From: Gammaproteobacteria bacterium
GTDB taxonomy: Bacteria > Pseudomonadota > Gammaproteobacteria > Burkholderiales > Burkholderiaceae_B
DNA: 64,000 nt
Reading direction: 5' to 3'
NCBI GenBank assembly: GCA_018815245.1
Contig: JAHIXK010000001.1
Span: forward strand, 1-64,000
The notes under the pieces: generated by a model
Seen by the model: the letters and a program-made list of their open reading frames with translations, nothing else
Database searches by the model: none
What the model was told of the DNA's origin: nothing
Shown here: positions 33,344-42,899 of the stretch, one piece after another
Layout: each line of letters begins with the position of its first letter
How positions within the stretch are numbered: the first letter of the stretch is position 1
Position numbers and translations under genes: made by a program

Positions 33344-34117
33344 TTAATGCGCTTTTGAGCTCGCTTTCTGCTTGAAAGCCAACAGGCACACCACAATAAA
33401 ACCCAGCAACACGGCCGATGCGGTGTACCGGCTTAGCGCAAGACCACCCATGTCAACCGGCTTGTCAAGGTAATCGCCCACCACAGCGCCAAGGGGTCGG
33501 GTTAGCACGAAGGCAAGCCAGAACAGGGTTGTTCTGGAAACACTAGTGAAGAAATACGCACCGACGACAAGCAGCAAAAGTCCACTGAACACCATTGCAC
33601 CCCCGGTATACCCCAGGCCGGCAGTATCGGCGGTCCAATCGCCCAGCGCTGTGCCCAGTGTTTGCGAGAACATTATGGTGATCCAGTAAAACATTTCTGC
33701 TTTTGGGGTGTTCACCGAACTAACAGACACCGTACCCATGGTTCGATACCAGGCAAACAGGGACACGATCAGTAAGGTGGACAAAATTGCGGTTCCACCC
33801 GCATAACCTACCCCCAAGGACCTGTCCGCAAAATCCGCAAGTGTGGTGCCCACCGTGGTGGTGGCAATAATGGTGGTCCAATACAGAAATGGGTGAAATC
33901 GATCCGCCTTGATTTGTGCAGCGACCGCGATGAAGAAAACTACCGCGAAAATTACTGTGCCCATCAAGTAGCCCAAATTCATGGACATCGACACAGCATC
34001 GCCCCCTGTTTCACCCAGTGTGGTGGCTGCAATCTTGATTACCCAGAACAGCAAAGTCACTTCAGGTACTTTGCTCAAAGCCGCTCTGGCGGTTTCCTTC
34101 AAGTCGTGGTTTTGCAT
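33344..34117 (-). CDS. COG4705 (DUF347-repeat) membrane protein, second copy
   Basis: A 257-residue paralogue of the protein at 26222-27001. The same repeats are visible: KVPEVTLLFWVIK...TTLGETGGD, TVGTTLADFADRSLGVGY, TLGTALGDWTADTAGLGY and TRPLGAVVGDYLDKP. The ATG at 34117 has a GGAG site 9 nt upstream; a TTG at 34132 would use this site as its start. It is divergent from the riboswitch-controlled GDT1 exporter. Function unknown. Confidence 0.85.
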   Translation of the reverse strand: MQNHDLKETARAALSKVPEVTLLFWVIKIAATTLGETGGDAVSMSMNLGYLMGTVIFAVVFFIAVAAQIKADRFHPFLYWTTIIATTTVGTTLADFADRSLGVGYAGGTAILSTLLIVSLFAWYRTMGTVSVSSVNTPKAEMFYWITIMFSQTLGTALGDWTADTAGLGYTGGAMVFSGLLLLVVGAYFFTSVSRTTLFWLAFVLTRPLGAVVGDYLDKPVDMGGLALSRYTASAVLLGFIVVCLLAFKQKASSKAH

Positions 34118-34225
34118 GCCGGTGTTCTCCAATCGATTAAATGATGGTGGACTGTTCGCTTATTTCGATTCGCCTGAAATTCACAGAATTTGGAAGTTTT
34201 TACGATTCCGGTTAACATACCATCA

Positions 34226-34380
34226 CTCATTGGGGAGTAGCCTCCTTTTCTCGAAAAGGGCTTGCATCAACATACTTGGCCCAAAAGCCATGGTGCAAGC
34301 GGTTTCCACACTTGGCAAGACCTTTGACTGCATTTCCACCGCTTCGGCCTGGGTGGAATGTGGTCATTTGGTTCTCAAGG
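34226..34380 (+). promoter_or_regulatory. yybP-ykoY (manganese) riboswitch
   Basis: The leader of the GDT1-type gene carries the two conserved loops of this class: GGGGAGTAG (34232-34240) and TCAACATACT (34267-34276). The second loop is closed by CTTGC (34261-34265) / GCAAG (34295-34299). A downstream hairpin, TTCCACC (34334-34340) / GGTGGAA (34352-34358), extends to GACC/GGTC arms and ends about 30 nt before the start codon, suiting Mn-dependent control of translation or termination. The class is known to sense Mn(II) and to precede UPF0016 exporters. Confidence 0.9.
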
Positions 34381-34395
34381 CCGTGGAATTTTGTA

Positions 34396-34974
34396 ATGGA
34401 AGCTTTTCTCGTGTCCACCGGTGTTGTTGCACTGGCTGAAATCGGTGACAAAACCCAATTGCTGGCCTTGCTTCTGGCTGCGCGTTTCAAAAAACCCATT
34501 CCCATCATTCTTGGCATTTTGTTGGCCACCCTGCTGAACCACGGCTTGGCTGGAGTAGTGGGAGGCTGGGTCACGGCGAATGTTGGTGCGCAAACTTTGA
34601 AATGGATTTTGGGTGCGTCGTTCCTGGCGATGGCTGTGTGGGTGTTGATTCCTGACGAGATTGACGATTCTGGTTTGTCTTTCACCCGTCGGCTTGGCGT
34701 TTTTGGCACCACATTCATTGCGTTTTTTCTGGCTGAAATGGGCGACAAAACACAGGTTGCGACTGTGGCCATGGCGGCTCACTATGCCAGTGTGTTTTGG
34801 GTAGTGGTTGGCACCACGCTGGGCATGCTGATCGCCAATGTACCGGCTGTGTTGCTTGGCGACAAGCTAACCCAAAAAATTCCAGTGCGATGGGTACACA
34901 TCAGCGCCGCTATCTTGTTCGCCTTGCTGGGTGTGGCAACCCTCACAGGGCTTGGAGATCAATTTGTTTTCTGA
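34396..34974 (+). CDS. GDT1/UPF0016 family manganese exporter
   Basis: A 192-residue membrane protein with six helices in two homologous halves. Each half carries the signature E-x-G-D-K-T: ALAEIGDKTQLLALLLAAR and FLAEMGDKTQVATVAMAA. Bacterial members export Mn(II). The riboswitch directly upstream supports this role. Translation begins at ATG 34396, where the first signature helix starts; a longer frame to 34276 would run through the riboswitch. Confidence 0.93.
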   Translation: MEAFLVSTGVVALAEIGDKTQLLALLLAARFKKPIPIILGILLATLLNHGLAGVVGGWVTANVGAQTLKWILGASFLAMAVWVLIPDEIDDSGLSFTRRLGVFGTTFIAFFLAEMGDKTQVATVAMAAHYASVFWVVVGTTLGMLIANVPAVLLGDKLTQKIPVRWVHISAAILFALLGVATLTGLGDQFVF

Positions 34975-35692
34975 AAACTCACGTCCCATGCACCACTGGG
35001 CAGCTTGGACGCTGCTCGGTGTGTTCATCGTTTTTTTGAACCGCTACACCGGCTGGGATCAAGCCATTTCCAATGTATTTTTTGACCCGCAGGCAGCCAG
35101 TTTTCCACTGAAGCAAAACCAGTGGCTTAGTTTGCTGTTGCACGACGGGTTGCGCTGGCTTGCCGCGGGCATCTGGCTGGTTTTTGTTTTGCTACTTTGC
35201 TTAAAGTCTGTCAGGCAGGTCTATTGGAAAGAAATTCTTTTTATCCTGTTGGTTAGCTTGCTGGCCGCGCTGGTGGTGAGTGTGCTCAAAGCCCTGTCTT
35301 CACACAGTTGTCCCTGGGATTTAAACCTGTATGGTGGAGCAGCCGATTATTTTCGGCTGTTTCAAAACACCCATGCTGTTGCAAACCCGGGGCCTGGAAA
35401 ATGTTTTCCCAGCGGGCATGCATCCACCGCATTCATGTGGATTGTGTTGCTGTACAGCCCAATGCCGTGGCTAAAGCGGCATCAAACGACAGTAGCCATC
35501 GTGGTGCTGTTCATGGGCGGGCTGGCCAGCGGCGTGCAAATTGCCAAAGGAGCCCACTTTACAAGTCATGTGCTTGCCACCGCGTGGCTTTGCTGGGGGG
35601 TTAGCTTGCTCGCCGTTGACGTTCGAAATACGCTTTCAAGGCATCGGTGCGCTGCGCGCACACGCCACTTTCCACCTCGAAAGTCAACATGA
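34964..35692 (+). CDS. PAP2-family lipid phosphatase
   Basis: A 242-residue membrane phosphatase with the PAP2 motifs K-x(n)-R-like, PSGH (KCFPSGHAS) and a final HxxxH-like block (GAHFTSHVLAT). PAP2 enzymes remove phosphate from lipid A or undecaprenyl pyrophosphate. A TTG at 34964 with GGAG 6 nt upstream overlaps the exporter stop and fits coupling; the ATG at 34988 is the alternative. The 3' end overlaps the convergent EptA-type gene by 92 bp. Together they suggest linked lipid A headgroup changes. Confidence 0.86.
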   Translation: MFSENSRPMHHWAAWTLLGVFIVFLNRYTGWDQAISNVFFDPQAASFPLKQNQWLSLLLHDGLRWLAAGIWLVFVLLLCLKSVRQVYWKEILFILLVSLLAALVVSVLKALSSHSCPWDLNLYGGAADYFRLFQNTHAVANPGPGKCFPSGHASTAFMWIVLLYSPMPWLKRHQTTVAIVVLFMGGLASGVQIAKGAHFTSHVLATAWLCWGVSLLAVDVRNTLSRHRCAARTRHFPPRKST

Positions 35693-37226
35693 GCGAACAA
35701 AACAAATCGTCGTGCGTGAAAGGATAATCTTTGACCAGCCTCAAGTCTTCCGTGCGGTAGTCAAAGTTTTTTCCGAACCACAATAGTGACGCCACATGGG
35801 TTTGTTCCTTGGGTGAAAACACATAAGGTGCACCGTGCAAATACATGCCCTTTTCACCCAAGGACTCACCGTGGTCGCTCACATACAGCATGGCGGTCTC
35901 ATGGCTTGCATCAAACTCTTTCAGCAATGCAATGGTTTGCGCCAAAAAATAATCGGTGTACAAGATTGCGTTGTCATAGGCGTTGTTGATTTCCTCGTCG
36001 GTACATTTTGACAATTCATTGGTTTTGCACACCGGGGTGAACCGCTCGAATTCTGGCGGGTAGCGCTTGTAGTAGGCGGGGCCATGGTTGCCCATTTGAT
36101 GCAACACAATCAACAGGTCTTTGCCGGGGTGTTTGCGTATGTGTTCCTCCAGCCCAACCAGCATACCGGTGTCCCGACATTCGGAATCGCACACCGGATT
36201 GATGGCCGGGTCGCGAAAATTCTCGTAGGGCAAACGAACAGCAACACCCTTGGAATCGGAATTGTTGTCGCGCCATAAAATTTCAACACCCTGGCGTTTC
36301 AGCACATCGAGTACATTTTCAAATTCATGCACGGTTTCGCCATCAAAGCCTTCGCGCCCAGCCAGAGAAAACATGCAGGGCACCGACACGGCGGTCGACG
36401 TGCCACATGAATTAACATTGCTCAGAGAAACCACGTCTTCTTTGCCCAGCGCTGGGTTGGTGGGCTTGGTGTAGCCATTCAGTGCAAACCGGTCAGCACG
36501 CGCCGTTTCGCCCACCACCAAAACAATCAGTTCTTTGGGGTGCTGCGGGGGTTCATCATTCAATGCAGCGTCTGGCGCAACTGCTTGCACCACCACGGGG
36601 CCAGCACTGCCTTTGATTTTGCTGCTTGCCAGGCGAATGGCCGAGTAAGTGAAGTAAGTTGGGTTGGCGTAAAAGCGCAGGCTTTTGTGTTCACGAAAAA
36701 ACGAAGCGTATTGAGAAGTAAATGGCACGATCAGCAGCACCATGCCAACCAGCAAACACAAACTGAATAGTGTTTTTGCACGTAGTTCTGTTACGAAGCC
36801 TGCAGTCTTGGGCATGCGGCGCAACACATACCAGGCAGGCAGCACACCCAGGCCCAACAGGTAAAGCAGCATGGAAGTTGAGAAAAGATCCCCTGCTTCG
36901 GAAGCATTGGTTTGCAGGGTATTTTCCAGCATGGTTTGATCGATCACGGTGCCATAGGCTGACATGAAATACGCTGCCATGCTTGAAGCGAGCAAATAAA
37001 AGGCCAACACCCATCTAGCCGCACGTCCATGGCAAAGCCAAAGCAGCATGAAAGTGGTGGCCAGGGTAAACAACAAAAGTACCGAACTGACGAACAACAA
37101 GTTACCGTCGCTAAGCGGGTAGGCCAACAGCAACTGGCTTGCAAAGCTGCCATTGGCTACCAGCATGAGAAAAACTGAAACACCGGTGATCCAGCGGTTT
37201 TGTGCATTAAGAATGTTGTGCCACAT
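35601..37226 (-). CDS. eptA: EptA-type phosphoethanolamine transferase
   Basis: A 541-residue inner-membrane enzyme: five N-terminal TM helices and a periplasmic alkaline-phosphatase-fold domain. Zn-site and catalytic features include Glu240 (VVGETARA), the nucleophile Thr276 (SCGTSTAVSVPCMFS), DSECRDTGML and SDHGESLGEKGMYLHG; paired cysteines match the family disulfides. It transfers phosphoethanolamine to lipid A, which lowers surface charge and can affect polymyxin and metal tolerance. The ATG at 37226 is used; the TTG at 37247 has no ribosome site. Confidence 0.92.
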   Translation of the reverse strand: MWHNILNAQNRWITGVSVFLMLVANGSFASQLLLAYPLSDGNLLFVSSVLLLFTLATTFMLLWLCHGRAARWVLAFYLLASSMAAYFMSAYGTVIDQTMLENTLQTNASEAGDLFSTSMLLYLLGLGVLPAWYVLRRMPKTAGFVTELRAKTLFSLCLLVGMVLLIVPFTSQYASFFREHKSLRFYANPTYFTYSAIRLASSKIKGSAGPVVVQAVAPDAALNDEPPQHPKELIVLVVGETARADRFALNGYTKPTNPALGKEDVVSLSNVNSCGTSTAVSVPCMFSLAGREGFDGETVHEFENVLDVLKRQGVEILWRDNNSDSKGVAVRLPYENFRDPAINPVCDSECRDTGMLVGLEEHIRKHPGKDLLIVLHQMGNHGPAYYKRYPPEFERFTPVCKTNELSKCTDEEINNAYDNAILYTDYFLAQTIALLKEFDASHETAMLYVSDHGESLGEKGMYLHGAPYVFSPKEQTHVASLLWFGKNFDYRTEDLRLVKDYPFTHDDLFCSLMLTFEVESGVCAQRTDALKAYFERQRRAS

Positions 37227-37294
37227 GTTTATCCAAAAAATAATCAAAAATTGGGTCAGGGATGCACTCGAGTTGATTGCGATAGTTGTTCGCG

Positions 37295-37624
37295 CTACGG
37301 GCTTGGTTGCACCATGATAACCGCCATGCCCGCCAAAGCCAGGCCTGCGCCAGCAATGTCCCAGCGGGTCAAACTGATGCCTTCAATCCAATAAAGCCAC
37401 AGCAGCGCCACCGTGATGTACATTCCGCCATAGGCGGCGTAGGTACGCCCCGCAGCCGAAGGGTGCAAAGTAAGCAACCAGGCAAACAGAACAAGAAACC
37501 CGATGGCCGGGAGCCACAACCATGGGGACTTGTCTTGTTTCAGCACCAGCCAGGGTAGATAACAACCTAGGATTTCGGATAGGGCAGTAAGCGCAAACAG
37601 AGCGGAAAATTTAATTATCTCCAT
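37295..37624 (-). CDS. YnfA/UPF0060 small membrane protein
   Basis: A 109-residue protein with four TM helices and the UPF0060 features [36 protein letters not shown] and [10 protein letters not shown]. The fold resembles small multidrug-resistance transporters, but the function is not established. It lies 34 bp after the periplasmic gene at 37659-38051 on the same strand, so it may end the second RND operon. Confidence 0.9.
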   Translation of the reverse strand: MEIIKFSALFALTALSEILGCYLPWLVLKQDKSPWLWLPAIGFLVLFAWLLTLHPSAAGRTYAAYGGMYITVALLWLYWIEGISLTRWDIAGAGLALAGMAVIMVQPSP

Positions 37625-37658
37625 GGTAATACAGCCCTTATCGGTGACGATATTCGAA

Positions 37659-38051
37659 TTATTTTGACTTGAATCGAACGGTTATCCGTTTCTTGTTGGA
37701 AAACTCCACCGTGGTCAAAGCAGTAAAGGCTGGGGTTTTCAGTTCAACACCCTCACCTTGAAGCATGGTTGAATTGCCGGTTAATGCAACTTCTTTCTTT
37801 TGCCCACCATTCAACAAAATCACTTTGCCAGAGGCCTCGCTGAAGTCTACGGCCTTGCCGTGATCCATGGCGTAGAGCGAAGTGCCTTCGGGCTTTACCA
37901 CAAGCTCAAACTCTATGTGATTGCTTTCAGATACGACACCGCCGTGCTTGGGCTCCATGCTGTGTATGTCTTTTCCTTGCGCAATTGCAGATACGGTATT
38001 TAAACCGAAACCCAATACCAATGCACACCACAGCAATTTGATTGATTTCAT
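37659..38051 (-). CDS. periplasmic protein of the second RND operon
   Basis: A 130-residue exported protein with a signal peptide ending AIAQ and a beta-rich body with [29 protein letters not shown] and [12 protein letters not shown] blocks. Proteins of this type are common next to heavy-metal RND pumps but lack an assigned role; His and Met residues suggest metal contact. The ATG at 38051 has GGAG 6 nt upstream; earlier in-frame ATGs are less well placed. Confidence 0.78.
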   Translation of the reverse strand: MKSIKLLWCALVLGFGLNTVSAIAQGKDIHSMEPKHGGVVSESNHIEFELVVKPEGTSLYAMDHGKAVDFSEASGKVILLNGGQKKEVALTGNSTMLQGEGVELKTPAFTALTTVEFSNKKRITVRFKSK

Positions 38052-38076
38052 CTTCATCTCCATTCTGTTTAAAAAA

Positions 38077-41000
38077 TTACAATGCTTGAGCATCGGATTG
38101 CTCCATTAACCTCTCGGCATCCTTGCGCCCAAAAACCCAAAACAATGCTGGCGTTAAAAAGGTATCCAGCAAGGTTGAACTGATCAGACCAGCAAAAATT
38201 ACAACTGCAACCGGGTGCAAAATTTCGGTGCCCGGGCGCTCTGCCTCAAACAGCAATGGTGCCAAAGCAAATGCAGTGACCAGTGCCGTCATCAACACGG
38301 GACTTAACCGTTCCATGGATCCGCGCACGATCATGGACTGGGTAAAACTCTCGTGTTCGAATCGCATCAGGTTGATGTAGTGGCTCACCTTCAAAATGCC
38401 GTTGCGAACTGAAATACCCGCAAGCGTGATAAAACCAATCAATGCAGCCACTGACAAAGGCTGTCCGGATAACCACAAGCCAAGAACTGCACCTACCATG
38501 GCCAATGGAATATTGCCCATGATGATGGCCGACAAGCGCACCGACTGATAACGGCTGTAAAGCACCGCAAACATCAGCACGAGTGAAATGATTGACAGAA
38601 AACCGACTAAGCGTGTGGCTTCTTCCTGAGCCTCAAACTGGCCGCCCAGAGTAATGAAATAGCCTTCCGGTAAATTAGTATTTGCAACTGTGGTACGAAT
38701 GTCTTCAACCACTTCGGAAAGCGCTCTGCCTTGGGCGTTGGCAGAAATCACGATTCTCCGTTTGCCATCATCACGACTTATCTGGTTGGGGCCATCACTG
38801 TCTTCAATGCTGGCCAACAAAGACAATGGAACTGCACCCAAGGGGGTCGGTATCAGCAAAGTCTTGAGTTGCTCCAAACTGCGGTCTTTTTCTGCCAGTT
38901 TCAAAACCAGGGCAAAACGCCGGTTGCCTTCAACCACCTGAGTGATTTTCTCGCCCTCAATCAAAGCCTGTAGAGAATGCAACACTTCCGATGAAGACAC
39001 ACCATACCGGGATGCGGCATCGTAGTTGATCCGCACTTTGATCTCTGGTGCGAGCACCTGCTTCTCAACTTCAAGGTCAACCAGTCCATCGATTGTTGAC
39101 AGCTCTGCACGCAGAGTTTCAGCGGTGCCACGCAAGGTATCCAAGTCTTCCCCGAATACCTTGATCGCGATTTGCGAACGTACACCGGAAAGCATGTGAT
39201 CAATGCGATGTGAAATGGGCTGCCCTACCGCAATAGCCGCCGGCAAGTTCTGGAGTCGTTCGCGTATTTCCGCTTGTAACTCCGCCATGGGGCGAGTCAT
39301 GTCACCGGCAGGAATCAACCCCAAATCCAGTTCGGACACATGCACACCTTCGGCATGTTCATCCAGCTCCGCACGACCACTTCGCCGCCCAATGTGTGTA
39401 ATTTCTGGAATGTCTTTGAGCAACACTTCCGCTTGAGAGGCCAATTTCGAGGACTCTTCCAAGGTGACGCCAGGATTTAACCTCATACCGATCAGCAAGG
39501 TGCCTTCATTGAAAGGCGGAAGGAATGTTTTAGCAAAAAATGGTACTGATGCGCCTGCAACAATTACCGCAATCACACCCGCCCAAATCGCCGCTTTCGG
39601 GTTATTCAGCACTCCAGACAAGCCAACCTGATACTTGGACTTTAACCAAGCCAACACGCGAGTATCGCCATGATCAAGATCCTTGATGCCTGGCAACAGG
39701 TAATACGACAACACGGGTGTCACCGTGACAGAAACCACCAGCGATGCGAGGGTAGACACGATAAACGCAATGCCCAAGGGCACAAACAACTTGCCTTCAA
39801 TGCCAGGCAAAGCGAACAAGGGGATGAACACCAACACAATAATCACCGTGGCGTACACAATACCTGTTCTTACTTCAAGCGATGCCTTGCGCACAAGGCC
39901 CACCAGGTCGAAAGCAACACCAGGGTGTTTCGCCCGTTGTTCCTTCAAACGGCGAAGAATATTTTCTACGTCTACCACGGCATCATCGACCAAACCACCA
40001 ATGGCAATGGCCAACCCACCCAGCGTCATGGTGTTGATGGAAAGTCCAAAATACTCAAACACCAAGGCGGTGATGAAAATAGACACAGGGATGGCAACCA
40101 GTGCGATCACGGTCGGGCGAATCGTACCCAAGAAAAAAAACAGCACTGCAGCTACAAATATCGAAGCGCCAATCAGCTTTCCTTGCAAGGTGGAAATTGA
40201 GGCCTCAATGAAACTGGCCTGTCTGAAAGTCACACGCGGTGTTTCCATTCCTTCTGGCAAGCTGCTGCCCATGGAAACCAGGGCCTCTTCAATCCTTTTG
40301 GTTAAGGCAATGGTGTCAGCGCTTGGCTGCTTTTGTACGCCCAAAATTACAGCGGGTTTGCCTTCAAACCCGGCATCACCCCGTTTAACTGCGGCCGCAA
40401 AATCCACCTTGGCGACTTGCTTGAGCAGCACTGGCACACCGTCTTTTGAACCTACAGCCACCTTTCCAAGGTCCTCCAAAGAGGACGTTCTTCCAAGGTT
40501 TCGAATCAGGTACTCACGGCCATTAAGCGCCAAAAATCCGCCCGATGTATTGGATGCAAAACCGCTCAAGGCCTGCTGCAGGTCCTCAATGGTAATACCC
40601 AAATTAACCATCCGCTGCAAATCTGGTTGAACCTGAAACTGGCGTACTTCACCACCAATCGGGATCACCTGTGCCACGCCTTGAATCGATAACAATCGGG
40701 GGCGAAGCACCCAATCAGCATACTCGCGCACTTGCATGGGTGTGGTCTTGCTCGAATCAATCGGTATGGCGATTTGCATGATCTCGCCCATGATTGAACT
40801 GACTGGCCCCATCACCGGTGCCACGCCTGCAGGAATGGATTCCTCCAGGCTGGAAAGCCGCTCAGATACCATTTGACGTGCCCGATAAATCTCAGTATCC
40901 CAATTGAAAGTCACGTAAATGAACGAGAGTCCGGCACTGGATACCGAGCGAATGACCTCGACACCCGGAAGACCGTTCAAAGCTGTTTCCAAAGGAAACG

Positions 41001-41196
41001 TAATTAATTGTTCGACTTCCTCCGAAGCCATACCACCGGCTTCAGTAATCACGGTCACCGTTGGTTTGTTCAGATCGGGAAATACATCAACCGGTGTTTG
41101 GGTCAGCGTATAGGCCCCATACACGGTCAAAATAAGCGCGCCGAGAAGTACCAGCAGCCGGTTCTTCAGGCTGCTGTCTAATAACATTTGAAACAT
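38077..41196 (-). CDS. heavy-metal RND efflux pump, second system
   Basis: A 1039-residue HME-RND pump with 12 TM helices. Its fourth helix carries GGLVDDAVVDVENILRRL, which differs from the [15 protein letters not shown] of the CzcA in this window; it also lacks the Cu(I)-type Met layout I would expect for CusA. The substrate is therefore probably a divalent cation but is not assigned. It lies 12 bp after the adaptor gene, with a GGGGG ribosome site. Confidence 0.9.
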   Translation of the reverse strand: MFQMLLDSSLKNRLLVLLGALILTVYGAYTLTQTPVDVFPDLNKPTVTVITEAGGMASEEVEQLITFPLETALNGLPGVEVIRSVSSAGLSFIYVTFNWDTEIYRARQMVSERLSSLEESIPAGVAPVMGPVSSIMGEIMQIAIPIDSSKTTPMQVREYADWVLRPRLLSIQGVAQVIPIGGEVRQFQVQPDLQRMVNLGITIEDLQQALSGFASNTSGGFLALNGREYLIRNLGRTSSLEDLGKVAVGSKDGVPVLLKQVAKVDFAAAVKRGDAGFEGKPAVILGVQKQPSADTIALTKRIEEALVSMGSSLPEGMETPRVTFRQASFIEASISTLQGKLIGASIFVAAVLFFFLGTIRPTVIALVAIPVSIFITALVFEYFGLSINTMTLGGLAIAIGGLVDDAVVDVENILRRLKEQRAKHPGVAFDLVGLVRKASLEVRTGIVYATVIIVLVFIPLFALPGIEGKLFVPLGIAFIVSTLASLVVSVTVTPVLSYYLLPGIKDLDHGDTRVLAWLKSKYQVGLSGVLNNPKAAIWAGVIAVIVAGASVPFFAKTFLPPFNEGTLLIGMRLNPGVTLEESSKLASQAEVLLKDIPEITHIGRRSGRAELDEHAEGVHVSELDLGLIPAGDMTRPMAELQAEIRERLQNLPAAIAVGQPISHRIDHMLSGVRSQIAIKVFGEDLDTLRGTAETLRAELSTIDGLVDLEVEKQVLAPEIKVRINYDAASRYGVSSSEVLHSLQALIEGEKITQVVEGNRRFALVLKLAEKDRSLEQLKTLLIPTPLGAVPLSLLASIEDSDGPNQISRDDGKRRIVISANAQGRALSEVVEDIRTTVANTNLPEGYFITLGGQFEAQEEATRLVGFLSIISLVLMFAVLYSRYQSVRLSAIIMGNIPLAMVGAVLGLWLSGQPLSVAALIGFITLAGISVRNGILKVSHYINLMRFEHESFTQSMIVRGSMERLSPVLMTALVTAFALAPLLFEAERPGTEILHPVAVVIFAGLISSTLLDTFLTPALFWVFGRKDAERLMEQSDAQAL

Positions 41197-41208
41197 GTCG
41201 GCGCCCCC

Positions 41209-42321
41209 TTATCGAACCTGGTTGATCAAGGTCGAACCTTGAATCACCACGCGTTCATCACCGGTCAGACCGCTTCGTACCAAAACCTCAACGCCGTTCA
41301 ACGGCTCAGTCAACACCACCTTGGGCTCGAACAGTTCCGGTTCTTTCTTGACCCATACAATGGTTTGATTGGCAGCGTTTTTAACCACCGCAGCACTGGG
41401 TATGGCAATACCGTCTATCTGATCTACTAGCTCCCCATATACTTTCAAAAGTTGCCCTGTCGGAAAGCGGATACTCTCAACATCGCGGGCTTCAAATACC
41501 AAAGACAGCGACTGATTTTTTACGCTGCTGGCTGCACCCACGTAATTTAGTTTTAAAGTTTTTTCACCTGCAGGAATCTGAGCGGAGGAAAACTGGGGAA
41601 CAGCGTTGGGCTCAAACCAAGTGGCTTCAATACGAACCACTTTGGGATTCACGATTTCAAACAGCACATCGCCTTCAGAAAAAACCTTGCCAGCAATAGC
41701 TGCTGTCGAAGCAACAACACCGTTTGACAAAGAACGAAGCTCCTCGCGCGAGCCAATACCGCCAGATACCGCAGACACTTGCTCACCAAGGCTATGTACC
41801 TGCGCTTGGGTGGCTTGAATTTCTTTCTTGGGTACGGTGTCAGCCAGTAGGGTTAACCGATCCAAGCGTTGTTTGGCCAACGCCAATTCAGATTTCAATT
41901 GTGACAATTGCGCCAGTTGGGCAGACTTTTCAAGGGGGGCTTGGGGGGTCTGGATAAATCCCAAAATTTGTCCTTTCGTTACCGGCTCCCCAAGTTTCGG
42001 AACACCATTGCTGGAAGGCACAAAAAAACCTCCCAGGCTGGTTTGCACCACACCGCCCGATTGGGGATCCAGCGCCACTTGACCATTCATTTCAATTACC
42101 TTGGCCTGTGGTTTTACTTGCACAATTTGTGTTCGCAAATCCAACTGCCGTTGTGCCGGTTTTGGCAGGAACACTTCACCCGTAGCAAGTCGCTTGGGAC
42201 CATCCCCAGTGCTGGCAACGGCTGCTTCGTCGCCGTGATCGTGCCCAGGGCCTGCGTACAAGGGAAGCGGTGCCAACAAGCCAAACGCCACCACCGAGAG
42301 AATAAAATTTTTCTTCAGCAT
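41209..42321 (-). CDS. RND membrane-fusion protein, second system
   Basis: A 370-residue periplasmic adaptor of the CusB/CzcB kind, with a signal peptide, an immediate HDHGD motif (AGPGHDHGDEAAVA) after the predicted cleavage site, a barrel-sandwich domain (GEPVTKGQILGF, GKVFSEGDVLFEI), a coiled-coil hairpin and a membrane-proximal domain. It links the pump at 38077 with the TolC-type channel at 42896. The HDHGD start is shared with the next protein upstream. Confidence 0.9.
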   Translation of the reverse strand: MLKKNFILSVVAFGLLAPLPLYAGPGHDHGDEAAVASTGDGPKRLATGEVFLPKPAQRQLDLRTQIVQVKPQAKVIEMNGQVALDPQSGGVVQTSLGGFFVPSSNGVPKLGEPVTKGQILGFIQTPQAPLEKSAQLAQLSQLKSELALAKQRLDRLTLLADTVPKKEIQATQAQVHSLGEQVSAVSGGIGSREELRSLSNGVVASTAAIAGKVFSEGDVLFEIVNPKVVRIEATWFEPNAVPQFSSAQIPAGEKTLKLNYVGAASSVKNQSLSLVFEARDVESIRFPTGQLLKVYGELVDQIDGIAIPSAAVVKNAANQTIVWVKKEPELFEPKVVLTEPLNGVEVLVRSGLTGDERVVIQGSTLINQVR

Positions 42322-42323
42322 GA

Positions 42324-42899
42324 TTATTTGCCTCCCTTTGATTTCAGACGAACATACCCAAACACAATCAAAGCGAGAATCAATAAACCACCCACTCCAT
42401 ACAAGACTATTTTCGAAAGACGTGACTGCACTTCTTCAACACTATCGAGATCATCGTGGTGACCAACAATCAGATCCCCAGCCAAAAGATCAATGTCTTC
42501 GCCTGCGGATACAGTCATGCTGACAGCCACTGTCCCATCCTCGATTCCCTCGGGTAACTGCGCATCAAATTCGCCTTCACTGTGCAACTCAACTGGCACT
42601 TGCTGACCGTTCAGTTCCAATTCCACCTTGGCGTTTTGCACGGGGGCATTGGTGGCTGCATGGTCAATGTAAATTTCAAGCATGCGGCCTTTCAAAATGC
42701 CAACCGCCTCGAACAGTTCCGATTCCATGACCACGCGGGGCGACGCTTCACCAACTGCAACCGGTGCTTCATCACCATGGTCATGACCCGGGCCTGCGTA
42801 AGCTGTCGTGAAGAGGAGCGAGCCGGCAAGCACTGCGGCTGACAATACATTGGTTAAAAATTTGCTCTGTTTCATGACGTTGATCTCAATGTTATTCAT
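42324..42899 (-). CDS. membrane-anchored periplasmic protein with HDHGD motif
   Basis: A 191-residue protein: a signal peptide ending TTAYA, then GPGHDHGDEAPVA, a beta-rich domain (MLEIYIDHAATNAPVQNAKV, GQQVPVELHSEGEF) and a C-terminal TM helix before KSKGGK. I do not recognise a named family. It sits between the channel and adaptor genes and may be a fourth part of the pump or its periplasmic metal donor. The ATG at 42899 overlaps the channel stop by 4 bp; ATG 42875 is an alternative start. Confidence 0.75.
   Translation of the reverse strand: MNNIEINVMKQSKFLTNVLSAAVLAGSLLFTTAYAGPGHDHGDEAPVAVGEASPRVVMESELFEAVGILKGRMLEIYIDHAATNAPVQNAKVELELNGQQVPVELHSEGEFDAQLPEGIEDGTVAVSMTVSAGEDIDLLAGDLIVGHHDDLDSVEEVQSRLSKIVLYGVGGLLILALIVFGYVRLKSKGGK

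Noticed and set aside
39725..40630. 301-codon plus-strand frame opposite the second RND pump
   Set aside because: It is the complement of the pump coding sequence; its composition is Thr/Ser/Lys-rich as expected for an antisense frame.
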